This document shows, one piece after another, positions 1 to 5,121 of a DNA stretch of 6,151 nucleotides (position 1 is its first letter; every line of letters starts with the position of its first letter). Origin of the DNA: Planctomycetota bacterium (lineage in GTDB: Bacteria > Planctomycetota > UBA11346); the NCBI GenBank assembly GCA_024641365.1, contig JAHEDF010000251.1, forward strand, positions 1 to 6,151, read 5' to 3'. Both the position numbers and the translations under genes were made by a program. The notes under the pieces are model-generated. The model saw only the letters and a program-made list of their open reading frames with translations, had not been told where the DNA came from and searched no databases.

Positions 1-1678
1 CATTTTTACCGACACTCTTAATGGTTTCACGTGCGACAACGCGACTGCCAATGGTTGCTTGCAAGGCTACTTCAAATAGATGGCGAGGAATTTCTTCTTT
101 TAATGCTTTGATAATTTGACGACCGCGATATTCCGCATTCGATTTGTGGCAAATAAACGCTAATGCATCGCACGGATTATTGTGCACCAAAATGTCAACG
201 CGGACTAATTCAGCGACTTGGTAGCCGCTGAATTCATAGTCCATTGTACCATAACCTTGAGTTACGGATTTTAATTTATCAAATAAATCATAAATAACTT
301 CAGCCAAAGGCATTTTATAGGTTAATACGCAACGTTTGGTACCGAGATATTCTTGTTTTAAGAATTCACCGCGCCGTTCGCTCACCAACTGCATGACGCC
401 GCCAATTTTGTCAGCGGGCAACATAAAATGAATGTTGACTAACGGCTCTTCGATGGAGTTATAGCCATCTTTCGGTAATTCTCCAGGCGTGGTGATTTCA
501 ATGCGCTTTGAATTACCCTCGGCATCGACTTCGCGTAAATTAACACCGTAGGTCACGGTGGGTGCGGTTTGCACCATGTCTAAATCATGCTCACGCTCTA
601 ATCGCTCTTGGCATATTTCCATATGCAACATGCCTAAAAAGCCGCAGCGAAAACCATGTCCTAAAGCACCACCAGATTCAGGTGCCCAACGGAACGACGC
701 GTCATTTAATGATAATTTTTCAACCGCTTCACGTAATTGGTCGTAGGTGGTTTCTCCCGATGGATAAAGTCCACAATACACCATGGGCTTCATTTCGCGG
801 AAACCATCTAATGGTTTTGCTTGATTTTCTTCGAGCGTAATGGTGTCGCCAACCTTCACATCAGATAAAGCTTTAATGGCCGCACAGATATAACCGACTT
901 CACCAGCTTCTAAGCCATCTGGCGACGATGTCATGCGTGGTTTTAAACGACCAATATCGCTGATCTCGTAGGTTTTCGAGCTGCGAATAAGGCGAATTTG
1001 ATCGCCTTTTTTTAAACGCCCATTTTTAATACGAGCATATAAAATGATGCCGCGATAATCGTCGTAAATGGCATCAAAAATGAGGGCCTGGGTTTTTTCC
1101 TCGCGATTACCAACAGGAGGCGGAATGCGTTCAACGACGGCTTCTAAAATCTCTTTAATACCAATACCTTGTTTAGCACTGCAGCGTATGGCTTTATCAC
1201 TTTCAAGTGCTAATGACTCTTCAATTTCTTCACAGACCACATCGGGCTGGGCACTTGGTAGATCGATTTTATTGAGCGTTGGAATAACCGATAAATTCAA
1301 ATCAGTTGCGAGTAAATAATTAGCAACGGTTTGTGCTTGGACGCCTTGCGCAGCATCGACGACTAATAAGCAACCTTCACAAGCTTGGAGTGAACGAGAT
1401 ACTTCATAGCTAAAATCAACATGCCCAGGCGTGTCGATTAAATTTAATTGGTAGGTGAGGCCATCGCTGTGCTTATAAGATAGCGATACGGCTTTGGCCT
1501 TAATGGTAATGCCGCGCTCACGTTCTAAATCCATGCTGTCGAGGACTTCGAGTTCTTTGTCCTCTTTGGCTTTCATCGCACCAGTAGCCTGCAACAAACG
1601 CTCGGCGATGGTGGATTTCCCATGATCAATGTGGGCTATAATACAAAAGTTGCGAATCAGGTGCTGAGGATGCGGCAT
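1..1678 (-). CDS. lepA: Elongation factor 4 (LepA), 3' end beyond window
   Basis: Ribosome-associated translational GTPase that back-translocates or remodels stalled ribosomes; cytosolic, partly membrane-associated. I translated 559 codons with no internal stop; the usual length is about 600, so roughly 40 residues (the last part of the LepA-specific C-terminal domain) lie outside the window. Visible motifs: G1 'AHIDHGKST' (15-23), switch I 'RERGITI' (53-59), G3 'DTPGH' (82-86), G4 'NKID' (136-139), G5 'SAK' (167-169). Later come the EF-G-like 'GFRCGFLGMLHMEI' and, near the window edge, 'IPRHLFEVALQATIGSR'. The ATG at 1678 is the only usable start, because a TAG lies in frame just upstream; it gives about four more N-terminal residues than E. 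coli LepA. No Shine-Dalgarno sequence is evident and a hairpin abuts the start. From memory, blocks such as 'QGVQAQTVAN' look PVC/Planctomycetes-like. Family assignment is certain; lineage is an inference. Confidence 0.98.
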   Translation of the reverse strand, partial: MPHPQHLIRNFCIIAHIDHGKSTIAERLLQATGAMKAKEDKELEVLDSMDLERERGITIKAKAVSLSYKHSDGLTYQLNLIDTPGHVDFSYEVSRSLQACEGCLLVVDAAQGVQAQTVANYLLATDLNLSVIPTLNKIDLPSAQPDVVCEEIEESLALESDKAIRCSAKQGIGIKEILEAVVERIPPPVGNREEKTQALIFDAIYDDYRGIILYARIKNGRLKKGDQIRLIRSSKTYEISDIGRLKPRMTSSPDGLEAGEVGYICAAIKALSDVKVGDTITLEENQAKPLDGFREMKPMVYCGLYPSGETTYDQLREAVEKLSLNDASFRWAPESGGALGHGFRCGFLGMLHMEICQERLEREHDLDMVQTAPTVTYGVNLREVDAEGNSKRIEITTPGELPKDGYNSIEEPLVNIHFMLPADKIGGVMQLVSERRGEFLKQEYLGTKRCVLTYKMPLAEVIYDLFDKLKSVTQGYGTMDYEFSGYQVAELVRVDILVHNNPCDALAFICHKSNAEYRGRQIIKALKEEIPRHLFEVALQATIGSRVVARETIKSVGKN

Positions 1679-1702
1679 GAAGGGGCGAGAGCCTAGCCCT
1701 TC
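1679..1702 (-). promoter_or_regulatory. Hairpin abutting the lepA start codon
   Basis: In the minus-strand mRNA, GAAGGG (1702-1697) can pair with CCCTTC immediately before the ATG at 1678. The only Shine-Dalgarno-like bases (AAGGG) lie inside the stem, about 17 nt from the ATG. The hairpin could bring that sequence close to the start or hide it. Structure is seen by eye only; regulatory meaning is inferred. Confidence 0.35.
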
Positions 1703-1731
1703 TGCTGAACACGCAATGCAGGGGTATGGGG

Positions 1732-1757
1732 TGGGCAAACGGTGAAAGGTTTGCCCA
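1732..1757. repeat. Perfect 9-bp inverted repeat in the lepA leader
   Basis: TGGGCAAAC and GTTTGCCCA are separated by 8 bases. It lies between tRNA-Ser and lepA, about 55-80 bases upstream of the lepA ATG. It could be a leader hairpin, a weak terminator for tRNA-Ser read-through (no T-run follows on the minus strand), or a protein-binding palindrome. The rest of 1758-1828 holds no feature I can support beyond a T5 run just after tRNA-Ser. Confidence 0.5.
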
Positions 1758-1828
1758 ATGATTGCGGCGGTGTTGGAATAAAAAAGGGCGCTTTGTCATG
1801 GTTTTTAGAACAGTTAACCAAGAAAAAG

Positions 1829-1915
1829 CGGATGGTGAGGGATTCGAACCCCCGGAGCCATTGCTAGCTCGTCTGTTTAGTAAACAGATGCATTAGGCCA
1901 CTCTGCCAACCATCC
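1829..1915 (-). tRNA. tRNA-Ser, anticodon ACT
   Basis: Complete class II cloverleaf. The acceptor GGATGGT/ACCATCC is seven perfect pairs. The anticodon stem TCTGT/ACAGA encloses loop TTACTAA, giving anticodon ACT (codon AGT). The variable arm is long, with stem GAGC/GCTC, and the T arm GGGGG-TTCGAAT-CCCTC is intact. Discriminator G73, the serine determinant, is followed by CTTTTT, so CCA is not encoded and the T-run may help termination. A34 is unusual: bacterial AGY-reading tRNA-Ser normally has GCT. Serine identity is well supported by the long variable arm and G73. Confidence 0.93.
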
Positions 1916-2024
1916 TCGTAACCAGTTGCGGCACGCTACTAGAGGTGATTCGGTGTGTCTAGAGTAGAAAACCTGGGCTTATATCTGTACCGAAGCAGTG
2001 CTTTTGCAGAGGATTTTTTAATGG

Positions 2025-2055
2025 CTGACAATCGCTGACAACGGCTGATTGTCAG
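2025..2055. repeat. 9-bp inverted repeat downstream of the C39-like gene
   Basis: CTGACAATC and GATTGTCAG flank a 13-base loop that contains a second GCTGACAA, so the GCTGACAA unit occurs twice in 17 bases. It begins five bases past the stop of the minus-strand gene ending at 2060. It could end that transcript, but the minus strand reads CCATTAAAAAATCC after the stem, which lacks a proper T-run. The rest of 1916-2059 shows nothing I can name apart from presumed tRNA-Ser promoter sequence. Confidence 0.45.
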
Positions 2056-2059
2056 TGGG

Positions 2060-2827
2060 TTATTGAGCAGGAGCCACAACTAAAGCTAAACCAGTGTAGC
2101 CGAAATTGTTTTTAAAATCAGACATGGTAGCATTTCTTTTTCCGCTCAGTGAATCCCCAAATTCGATGTGATAATTATCGACACGTAGCACAGATAAAAA
2201 ATGACCGAATGCACCATTATACACACCAATAATAGCTGGTGCAGGTACATTATTCTTGTCTTCTACAAAATGAGCGTCAATTCCAATAGAGCGAGCAAAG
2301 CGAGCGAGATACCATAATTCGGTGCCTGTACCACTCGAGTATGCGTTTTGTGCGATGGTTAATTCAGAATATTCTAAACCGCGTGCTTTCAAAAGGGTTG
2401 CTAGTGCAGCTGGCCCACACGTGCTTGGCGTGGATTGCAAACAAACATCAGCATTCCATTTATCAGTAATAATAGACTCATCCAGTGGATTAATTAATAA
2501 TTTAGCCCATGGTCCGCAGATAATAATTGCGGCCATAATTAAGGTTAATGACACCGATCCCAGGCGAAAAGAGCGATGCTTTATTGTGGTTAGTGCCCCA
2601 ATTAACAACCCCGATAAACTAGGTATATAGTCTGCAATTAACCAAGAGCGATATTCATAATACCATGCGCTTTGATCAAGAAAATGAGCGTAGTAAACGA
2701 CGTTAAGCGCGGAGAGACAAAAAAAGCAAGCGTAAATAAGCAATGCCCATTTGTAGGTGCGAGTTTTAATTCCGATAAAAATAAAAAGGACAAAGCAAAC
2801 GGCATTTATTGCAAGAATTGTAATCAT
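2060..2827 (-). CDS. Membrane-anchored C39-like cysteine peptidase, 255 aa
   Basis: Residues 1-20, about 26-47, 67-82 and 90-112 are hydrophobic and look like four membrane segments. A soluble domain follows from about residue 125 that matches the peptidase C39 pattern: 'CLQSTPSTCGPAAL' with oxyanion-hole Gln131 and nucleophile Cys137, 'GHFLSV' with His209, and 'FGDS' with Asp225. All catalytic positions are present, so it is probably active. Classical C39 domains cleave double-glycine leader peptides and sit on ABC exporters. This one lacks an ATPase domain, and no double-glycine substrate or exporter is nearby, so the substrate is unknown. The ATG at 2827 has no clear Shine-Dalgarno sequence. 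It is a lone gene about 200 bases downstream of the HNH gene, with a hairpin between. Domain call is strong; role is open. Confidence 0.85.
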   Translation of the reverse strand: MITILAINAVCFVLFIFIGIKTRTYKWALLIYACFFCLSALNVVYYAHFLDQSAWYYEYRSWLIADYIPSLSGLLIGALTTIKHRSFRLGSVSLTLIMAAIIICGPWAKLLINPLDESIITDKWNADVCLQSTPSTCGPAALATLLKARGLEYSELTIAQNAYSSGTGTELWYLARFARSIGIDAHFVEDKNNVPAPAIIGVYNGAFGHFLSVLRVDNYHIEFGDSLSGKRNATMSDFKNNFGYTGLALVVAPAQ

Positions 2828-2985
2828 ACTAACGACACTGAATTAACATATGGCATATCATTTAGCAATGATAATATTAATGTTTCCTGCAAAGAACCTA
2901 AGATTTTAAGAAGGGGGAAATGCAGCTTTTTTGTTATTTTACACTTACCGCTTAGCTCACATGTAATGACTGACTTAAAACAATA

Positions 2986-3022
2986 TAAGCCCCTGAAATG
3001 CGCGAGGGAATTCAGGAGCTTA
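2986..3022 (-). terminator. Probable terminator after the HNH gene
   Basis: TAAGCCCCTGAA and TTCAGGAGCTTA form a 12-bp stem with one C/A mismatch around a 13-base loop, beginning six bases beyond the HNH stop codon. On the minus strand the stem is followed by TATTGTTTT, an imperfect T-run. Position fits termination of the HNH transcript; the long loop and interrupted T-run reduce confidence. Bases 2828-2985 show no feature beyond AT-rich sequence that presumably holds the promoter of the C39-like gene. Confidence 0.6.
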
Positions 3023-3028
3023 TCACCA

Positions 3029-3568
3029 TTAGAGTCGTAACCCCATGCGGCCTAAGCAGGCAATCCACGTTGCCCGTTCTTTGGCACGACAGCTTTTTAT
3101 CAAACACTGAATTTTTTCACGGTCGGTTAGTGCCCGAGGTTGTGTCTGTAATGGCATGCCGGCTTCATCAGGCGTACGATTCGCTTTTTTTGTATTACAT
3201 GGAACACAGGCGGTCACGACATTACTCAGTGTATCGGGACCTCCGCGAGACAACGGAATAACGTGGTCACGCGTTCCGCTGCTCATGTTAATACGTTTTC
3301 CGCAATACTGACAGGTAAATGCATCACGACTAAAAACCAATTTACGCGTTGGCGTTACCCACGTGCGCGCTTTGCGGTTCGTTTTTACATAGTGATTCAT
3401 CACCACGACAGCAGGCAGGCGAAACGTCGCACGCTGACTGCGAACGATATCATGGTATTCCTCAATGGGTGTCGCTTTCTTGGCTAACACCAAACTAAGC
3501 GCATCAATCCATTTGTCAGAAATCGATAAATATTCATAGCTGGCATTTAATACCAGACAGCGAGACAT
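3029..3568 (-). CDS. HNH endonuclease family protein, 179 aa
   Basis: A zinc-stabilised HNH nuclease domain of the stand-alone bacterial type. The N-terminal region 'CLVLNASYEYLSI' (4-16) is the typical opening of this family. The core has the zinc ligand pairs 'CQYC' (Cys86, Cys89) and 'CVPC' (Cys121, Cys124), 'RDHVIPLSRGG' with catalytic His102, and 'LSNVVTAC' with Asn116. 'NRTPDEAGMPL' (130-140) is also characteristic. All key residues are present, so DNA cleavage is plausible, but family members have no agreed cellular function. The ATG at 3568 has a strong Shine-Dalgarno GGAGG at four bases. It lies 44 bases after a 66-residue gene and is probably cotranscribed with it. The C-terminal 40 residues are basic and Cys-containing without a recognised motif. 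Confidence 0.93.
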   Translation of the reverse strand: MSRCLVLNASYEYLSISDKWIDALSLVLAKKATPIEEYHDIVRSQRATFRLPAVVVMNHYVKTNRKARTWVTPTRKLVFSRDAFTCQYCGKRINMSSGTRDHVIPLSRGGPDTLSNVVTACVPCNTKKANRTPDEAGMPLQTQPRALTDREKIQCLIKSCRAKERATWIACLGRMGLRL

Positions 3569-3612
3569 GATTCCTCCGAAAATAAAGAGTAGGTAATTAA
3601 TGAGACAAAGCG

Positions 3613-3813
3613 TTAGCTCATACCGACAAGCACGGGTTCGCTTGTTTCGGTAAGCAAATGCTCAAGTTGGCGTTTGCGTGCCTTGGCAAAACGATTGGTT
3701 TCAAATTCTTTGCCGTGACGCTTGATTTGGCGTTTGTACCAAGCCGCGTGTAAACGTAAGCGGCGAATATCGGTCAAACAAATGCCATGGGGAATCGCAA
3801 TAGGAATTAACAT
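3613..3813 (-). CDS. Small basic hypothetical protein, 66 aa
   Basis: Not recognised. A short hydrophobic start 'MLIPIAIPHGICL' is followed by a highly basic, probably helical stretch 'RRLRLHAAWYKRQIKRHGKE' (17-36) and 'RFAKARKRQLEHLL' (41-54), suggesting nucleic-acid or ribosome binding. I chose the ATG at 3813 because GGAG stands eight bases upstream. An in-frame ATG at 3861 (beginning MNDD) would add 16 residues but has no ribosome binding site, and anything further upstream runs into tRNA-Lys. It lies between tRNA-Lys and the HNH gene and looks like the first gene of a two-gene unit. Coding status rests on the good SD, the spacing to the HNH gene and the plausible composition. Confidence 0.65.
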   Translation of the reverse strand: MLIPIAIPHGICLTDIRRLRLHAAWYKRQIKRHGKEFETNRFAKARKRQLEHLLTETSEPVLVGMS

Positions 3814-3848
3814 AATAATATCTCCAAATAATAAGGGTAAAAAATTAC

Positions 3849-3861
3849 AGTCGTCGTTCAT
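3849..3861 (-). repeat. ATGAACGACGA motif, copy 1 (inverted)
   Basis: The minus strand reads ATGAACGACGACT, identical over 13 bases to 5493-5505 and over 11 bases to 4768-4778, both of which are on the plus strand. Here it would be an alternative start (MNDD) for the 66-residue gene. No ribosome binding site precedes it. Confidence 0.5.
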
Positions 3862-3880
3862 GTAAGAAAAAGAATATACG

Positions 3881-3954
3881 TACCGAGTATAGGACTCGAA
3901 CCTATAACCCATCAGTTAAAAGCTGATTGCTCTGGCCACTTGAGCTAACTCGAT
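3881..3954 (-). tRNA. tRNA-Lys, anticodon TTT
   Basis: Acceptor ATCGAGT/ACTCGGT (first pair A-T, second T-G), D stem GCTC/GAGC, anticodon stem ATCAG/CTGAT around loop CTTTTAA, five-base variable loop, T arm ATAGG-TTCGAGT-CCTAT. Discriminator A is followed by CGT, so CCA is not encoded. The fold is sound. It is 22 bases downstream of tRNA-Arg and probably shares its transcript. Confidence 0.93.
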
Positions 3955-3976
3955 GTGAAAATAATAATTAATAATT

Positions 3977-4051
3977 TGGCACCCGCAGATGGATTTGAAC
4001 CACCATTACGAGATTCGTAGTCTCGCGTCCTATCCGTTAGACGATGTGGGC
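3977..4051 (-). tRNA. tRNA-Arg, anticodon ACG
   Basis: Acceptor GCCCACA/TGCGGGT has one G-T pair and one A-C mismatch at position 5. D stem GTCT/GGAC, anticodon stem CGAGA/TCTCG around loop CTACGAA, T arm GGTGG-TTCAAAT-CCATC. Discriminator G is followed by an encoded CCA. A34 is normal for this tRNA, which TadA converts to inosine. The acceptor mismatch is a mild irregularity. Confidence 0.93.
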
Positions 4052-4063
4052 GTGGAAAAAGAA

Positions 4064-4151
4064 ATGCCTCTCATCAATCTGCGCTCGCATTGCGCCGTGT
4101 TGCTCTTAGCAATCACGTTGATTGATTACTCGTGTGAAGTCACCGAGGCAT
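4064..4151. other. Nested inverted repeats, possible structured RNA
   Basis: An 88-base block just upstream of tRNA-Arg with concentric complementarity. Outer pair ATGCCTC (4064-4070)/GAGGCAT (4145-4151). Next ATCAATC (4073-4079)/GATTGAT (4120-4126). A hairpin CGTGTTGCT (4096-4104)/AGCAA-T-CACG (4108-4117) has a CTT loop. A small GCGC/GCGC hairpin sits inside, and an alternative pairing ACTCGT (4128-4133)/ACGAGT crosses the 3' side. It does not fit a tRNA cloverleaf. It could be a small RNA, a leader acting on tRNA-Arg/Lys, or a degenerate repeat element. Strand unknown; no promoter or terminator identified. Confidence 0.4.
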
Positions 4152-4184
4152 GAGTGACGAGTTTAATTTATTATTGTCGTGGAT

Positions 4185-4218
4185 GGAAACGGTCTGCCGC
4201 AGCACGTTGGCCGTTTCC
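4185..4218. repeat. 8-bp inverted repeat
   Basis: GGAAACGG and CCGTTTCC flank 18 bases containing CTGCCGCAG. A GTG-started frame of 65 codons (4179-4376) runs through it, but that frame also crosses the tandem and inverted repeats beyond and has no ribosome binding site, so I do not call it a gene. Confidence 0.4.
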
Positions 4219-4237
4219 GATGCCATCTCTTAAAAGA

Positions 4238-4264
4238 GTCCGGAGGTCCGGAAGTCCGGAAGTC
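4238..4264. repeat. Tandem 8-bp repeat, about 3.4 units
   Basis: Units GTCCGGAG, GTCCGGAA, GTCCGGAA and a partial GTC follow head to tail. The last 19 bases form the left arm of the long inverted repeat that ends at 4452. Confidence 0.8.
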
Positions 4265-4452
4265 TCGCCCGTTGGAGGTTTATGTTCTCAAGGTGCAATA
4301 TATGAATAACTGCAGAAAGGCTACGCAAAGCGGCTTAAAACAAGGTGTTTATAATTCTAGGATGATCAGCAATTAAAAAAATTAGCAGTGGTTATAGATA
4401 AACGCTTACAGCACATCACAGGCAAGCGCATATGACTTCCGGACTTCCGGAC
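4246..4452. repeat. Perfect 19-bp inverted repeat flanking 169 bp
   Basis: GTCCGGAAGTCCGGAAGTC at 4246-4264 recurs as its exact reverse complement at 4434-4452. The 169 bases between are AT-rich and hold no recognisable gene. The arms could be ends of a very small non-autonomous element, or two copies of a dispersed tandem repeat in opposite orientation. No flanking target duplication is obvious. Confidence 0.75.
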
Positions 4453-4457
4453 ACAAG

Positions 4458-4605
4458 AAAAAATGACTGCTGGTCGGACAGGCCGACGCCCCGGATTCAT
4501 GCCAGTTACGTATAGACCCTTTTCCTGAATACGCACAGTTTAGGGAACTACCGGGTTTGAGGCTGATTATTATTGGTCAGAGCGCGCACGCTCCTGCAGC
4601 AGTCA
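4458..4605 (-). ncRNA. Possible small RNA with pairing ends and T6 tail
   Basis: On the minus strand, TGACTGCTG (4605-4597) and CAGCAGTCA (4472-4464) are perfectly complementary, and the latter is followed at once by TTTTTT (4463-4458). Internal hairpins are visible: GAGCG/CGCTC with a four-base loop (4581-4594), a TTCC-TGAA/TTTAG-GGAA stem around 4521-4546, and GTCGG/CCGAC (4473-4487). A sequence with paired ends and a terminal T-run suggests an independent RNA of about 145 nt. AT-rich sequence at 4606-4660, with a TATAAA-like element near 4625, could hold its promoter. The plus strand has a short frame, MTAGRTGRRPGF..., that stops at 4526, which is the competing explanation. It does not look like 6S, 4.5S, tmRNA or RNase P RNA. 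Confidence 0.35.
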
Positions 4606-4660
4606 AAAAGGGAAGGAATTTTATAATTAAAATAAACTAATTATTAAAAAATAACGTAGT

Positions 4661-4765
4661 AAAAATTGCAGACGGAGTTCAGATCCAATGCGCAAGATGC
4701 GAAGGCGTAGCAACGCTACGTCGAGTATCATGCAACGCCGGAGCTGGACCCGTACTGCGGTTTTT
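4661..4765. repeat. 105-bp imperfect palindrome
   Basis: The element is symmetric about 4713. Outer arms AAAAATTGCAG (4661-4671)/CTGCGGTTTTT (4755-4765), then ACGG/CCGT, GTTCAG/CTGGAC, a loosely paired middle, and an apex CGTAGC-AAC-GCTACG (4706-4720). Several differences between arms are G-T pairs in the plus-strand RNA, as expected if an RNA hairpin is what matters. It could be a MITE/REP-like element, or a large hairpin acting as a bidirectional terminator, since both ends give T5. No flanking direct repeat was seen. Confidence 0.65.
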
Positions 4766-4767
4766 AA

Positions 4768-4778
4768 ATGAACGACGA
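4768..4778 (+). repeat. ATGAACGACGA motif, copy 2
   Basis: Plus-strand ATGAACGACGA stands between the palindrome and the terminator at 4808. Similarity to the copy at 5493 continues beyond the motif: TTGT-AAAGA, then AAACGAAAA, then a terminator stem in both. Confidence 0.5.
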
Positions 4779-4807
4779 TCTGTGGTTGTCAAAGATACCG
4801 GAAACGA

Positions 4808-4835
4808 AAAGACCCCGGCGAGTGCCGGGGTCTTT
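4808..4835 (-). terminator. Strong intrinsic terminator
   Basis: AAAGACCCCGGC and GCCGGGGTCTTT form a perfect 12-bp stem with loop GAGT. The minus-strand RNA ends TCTTTTCG, a slightly better T-run than the plus strand. It lies 26 bases beyond the stop of the 57-codon frame and about 240 bases beyond the promoter at 5075-5104. It may work both ways. Confidence 0.88.
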
Positions 4836-4861
4836 GTGCGTGTACGTGCTGTGTATTCACG

Positions 4862-5035
4862 TCATGCAGAAGATCCCGGAGGTTTTATAAAGCTATCATC
4901 ATCGCAGGTACCGCAGATGCTGTACCAAGTAGAAGCGTCGAATCTCACATATTCACACCCATTTTGCGCTATGGGCATACGTGACAGTGGAGATGTCATC
5001 GGCTTGCAGCTGCGAAAGGAGGTGGATGTAAACAC
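4862..5035 (-). CDS. Putative 57-residue protein of a stand-alone minigene
   Basis: Not recognised. GTG start at 5035 with Shine-Dalgarno AAGGA (5044-5048) eight bases upstream. The unit also has a promoter-like sequence at 5075-5104 and a strong terminator 26 bases past the stop, so a complete small transcription unit is present. The protein has four Cys (10, 27, 41, 44), including 'CGTC', then an acidic 'DDD' and a C-terminal 'KPPGSSA'. There is no signal peptide or membrane segment. The opposite strand is also open for 97 codons (4782-5075), but that frame runs through the terminator and has no ribosome binding site, so I prefer the minus strand. An untranslated RNA from the same promoter is the alternative. 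Confidence 0.45.
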   Translation of the reverse strand: MFTSTSFRSCKPMTSPLSRMPIAQNGCEYVRFDASTWYSICGTCDDDSFIKPPGSSA

Positions 5036-5074
5036 GTGGACTTTCCTTGGCGTTATTTGTTCAATGGATTTTTA

Positions 5075-5104
5075 ATAGTAATTATAAAAATAATATGTCA
5101 ACAG
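5075..5104 (-). promoter_or_regulatory. Promoter-like repeat, copy A
   Basis: Minus strand: TTGACA (5101-5096), 15 bases, TACTAT (5080-5075). It matches copy B at 5725-5754 in 26 of 30 positions. All four differences fall in the spacer and the -35 and -10 hexamers are identical, which is what selection on a promoter would leave. Transcription would start near 5068 and run to the terminator at 4808-4835. The 15-base spacing is short. Confidence 0.6.
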
Positions 5105-5121
5105 ACTAATTAAATGTGTTA

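Noticed and set aside
558..1319. Plus-strand frames opposite lepA
   Set aside because: Antisense shadows of an intact, highly conserved gene.
2322..3487. Plus-strand frames opposite the C39-like and HNH genes
   Set aside because: Antisense to domains with complete catalytic motifs; no ribosome binding sites of note.
3814..3912. N-terminal extension of the 66-residue protein to 99 residues
   Set aside because: The extension begins inside tRNA-Lys ('GYRFES' is its T arm) and has no ribosome binding site; the ATG at 3813 has GGAG at proper distance.
4179..4376. 65-codon plus-strand frame
   Set aside because: No ribosome binding site, crosses a hairpin and the tandem and inverted repeats, and no recognisable motif; the repeats explain its RKS/PEV-like residues.
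4238..4835. Retron, CRISPR or tmRNA in the repeat-rich gap
   Set aside because: No reverse transcriptase, no regularly spaced repeats with unique spacers, and no tmRNA ends or tag frame.
5036..5052. GGAAAGTCC, resembling the conserved RNase P RNA block
   Set aside because: No other RNase P RNA elements follow, and the unit is too short; here AAGGA works better as a ribosome binding site.
4782..5075. 97-codon plus-strand frame
   Set aside because: GTG start without ribosome binding site, runs straight through a perfect terminator stem, and covers the better supported minus-strand unit.
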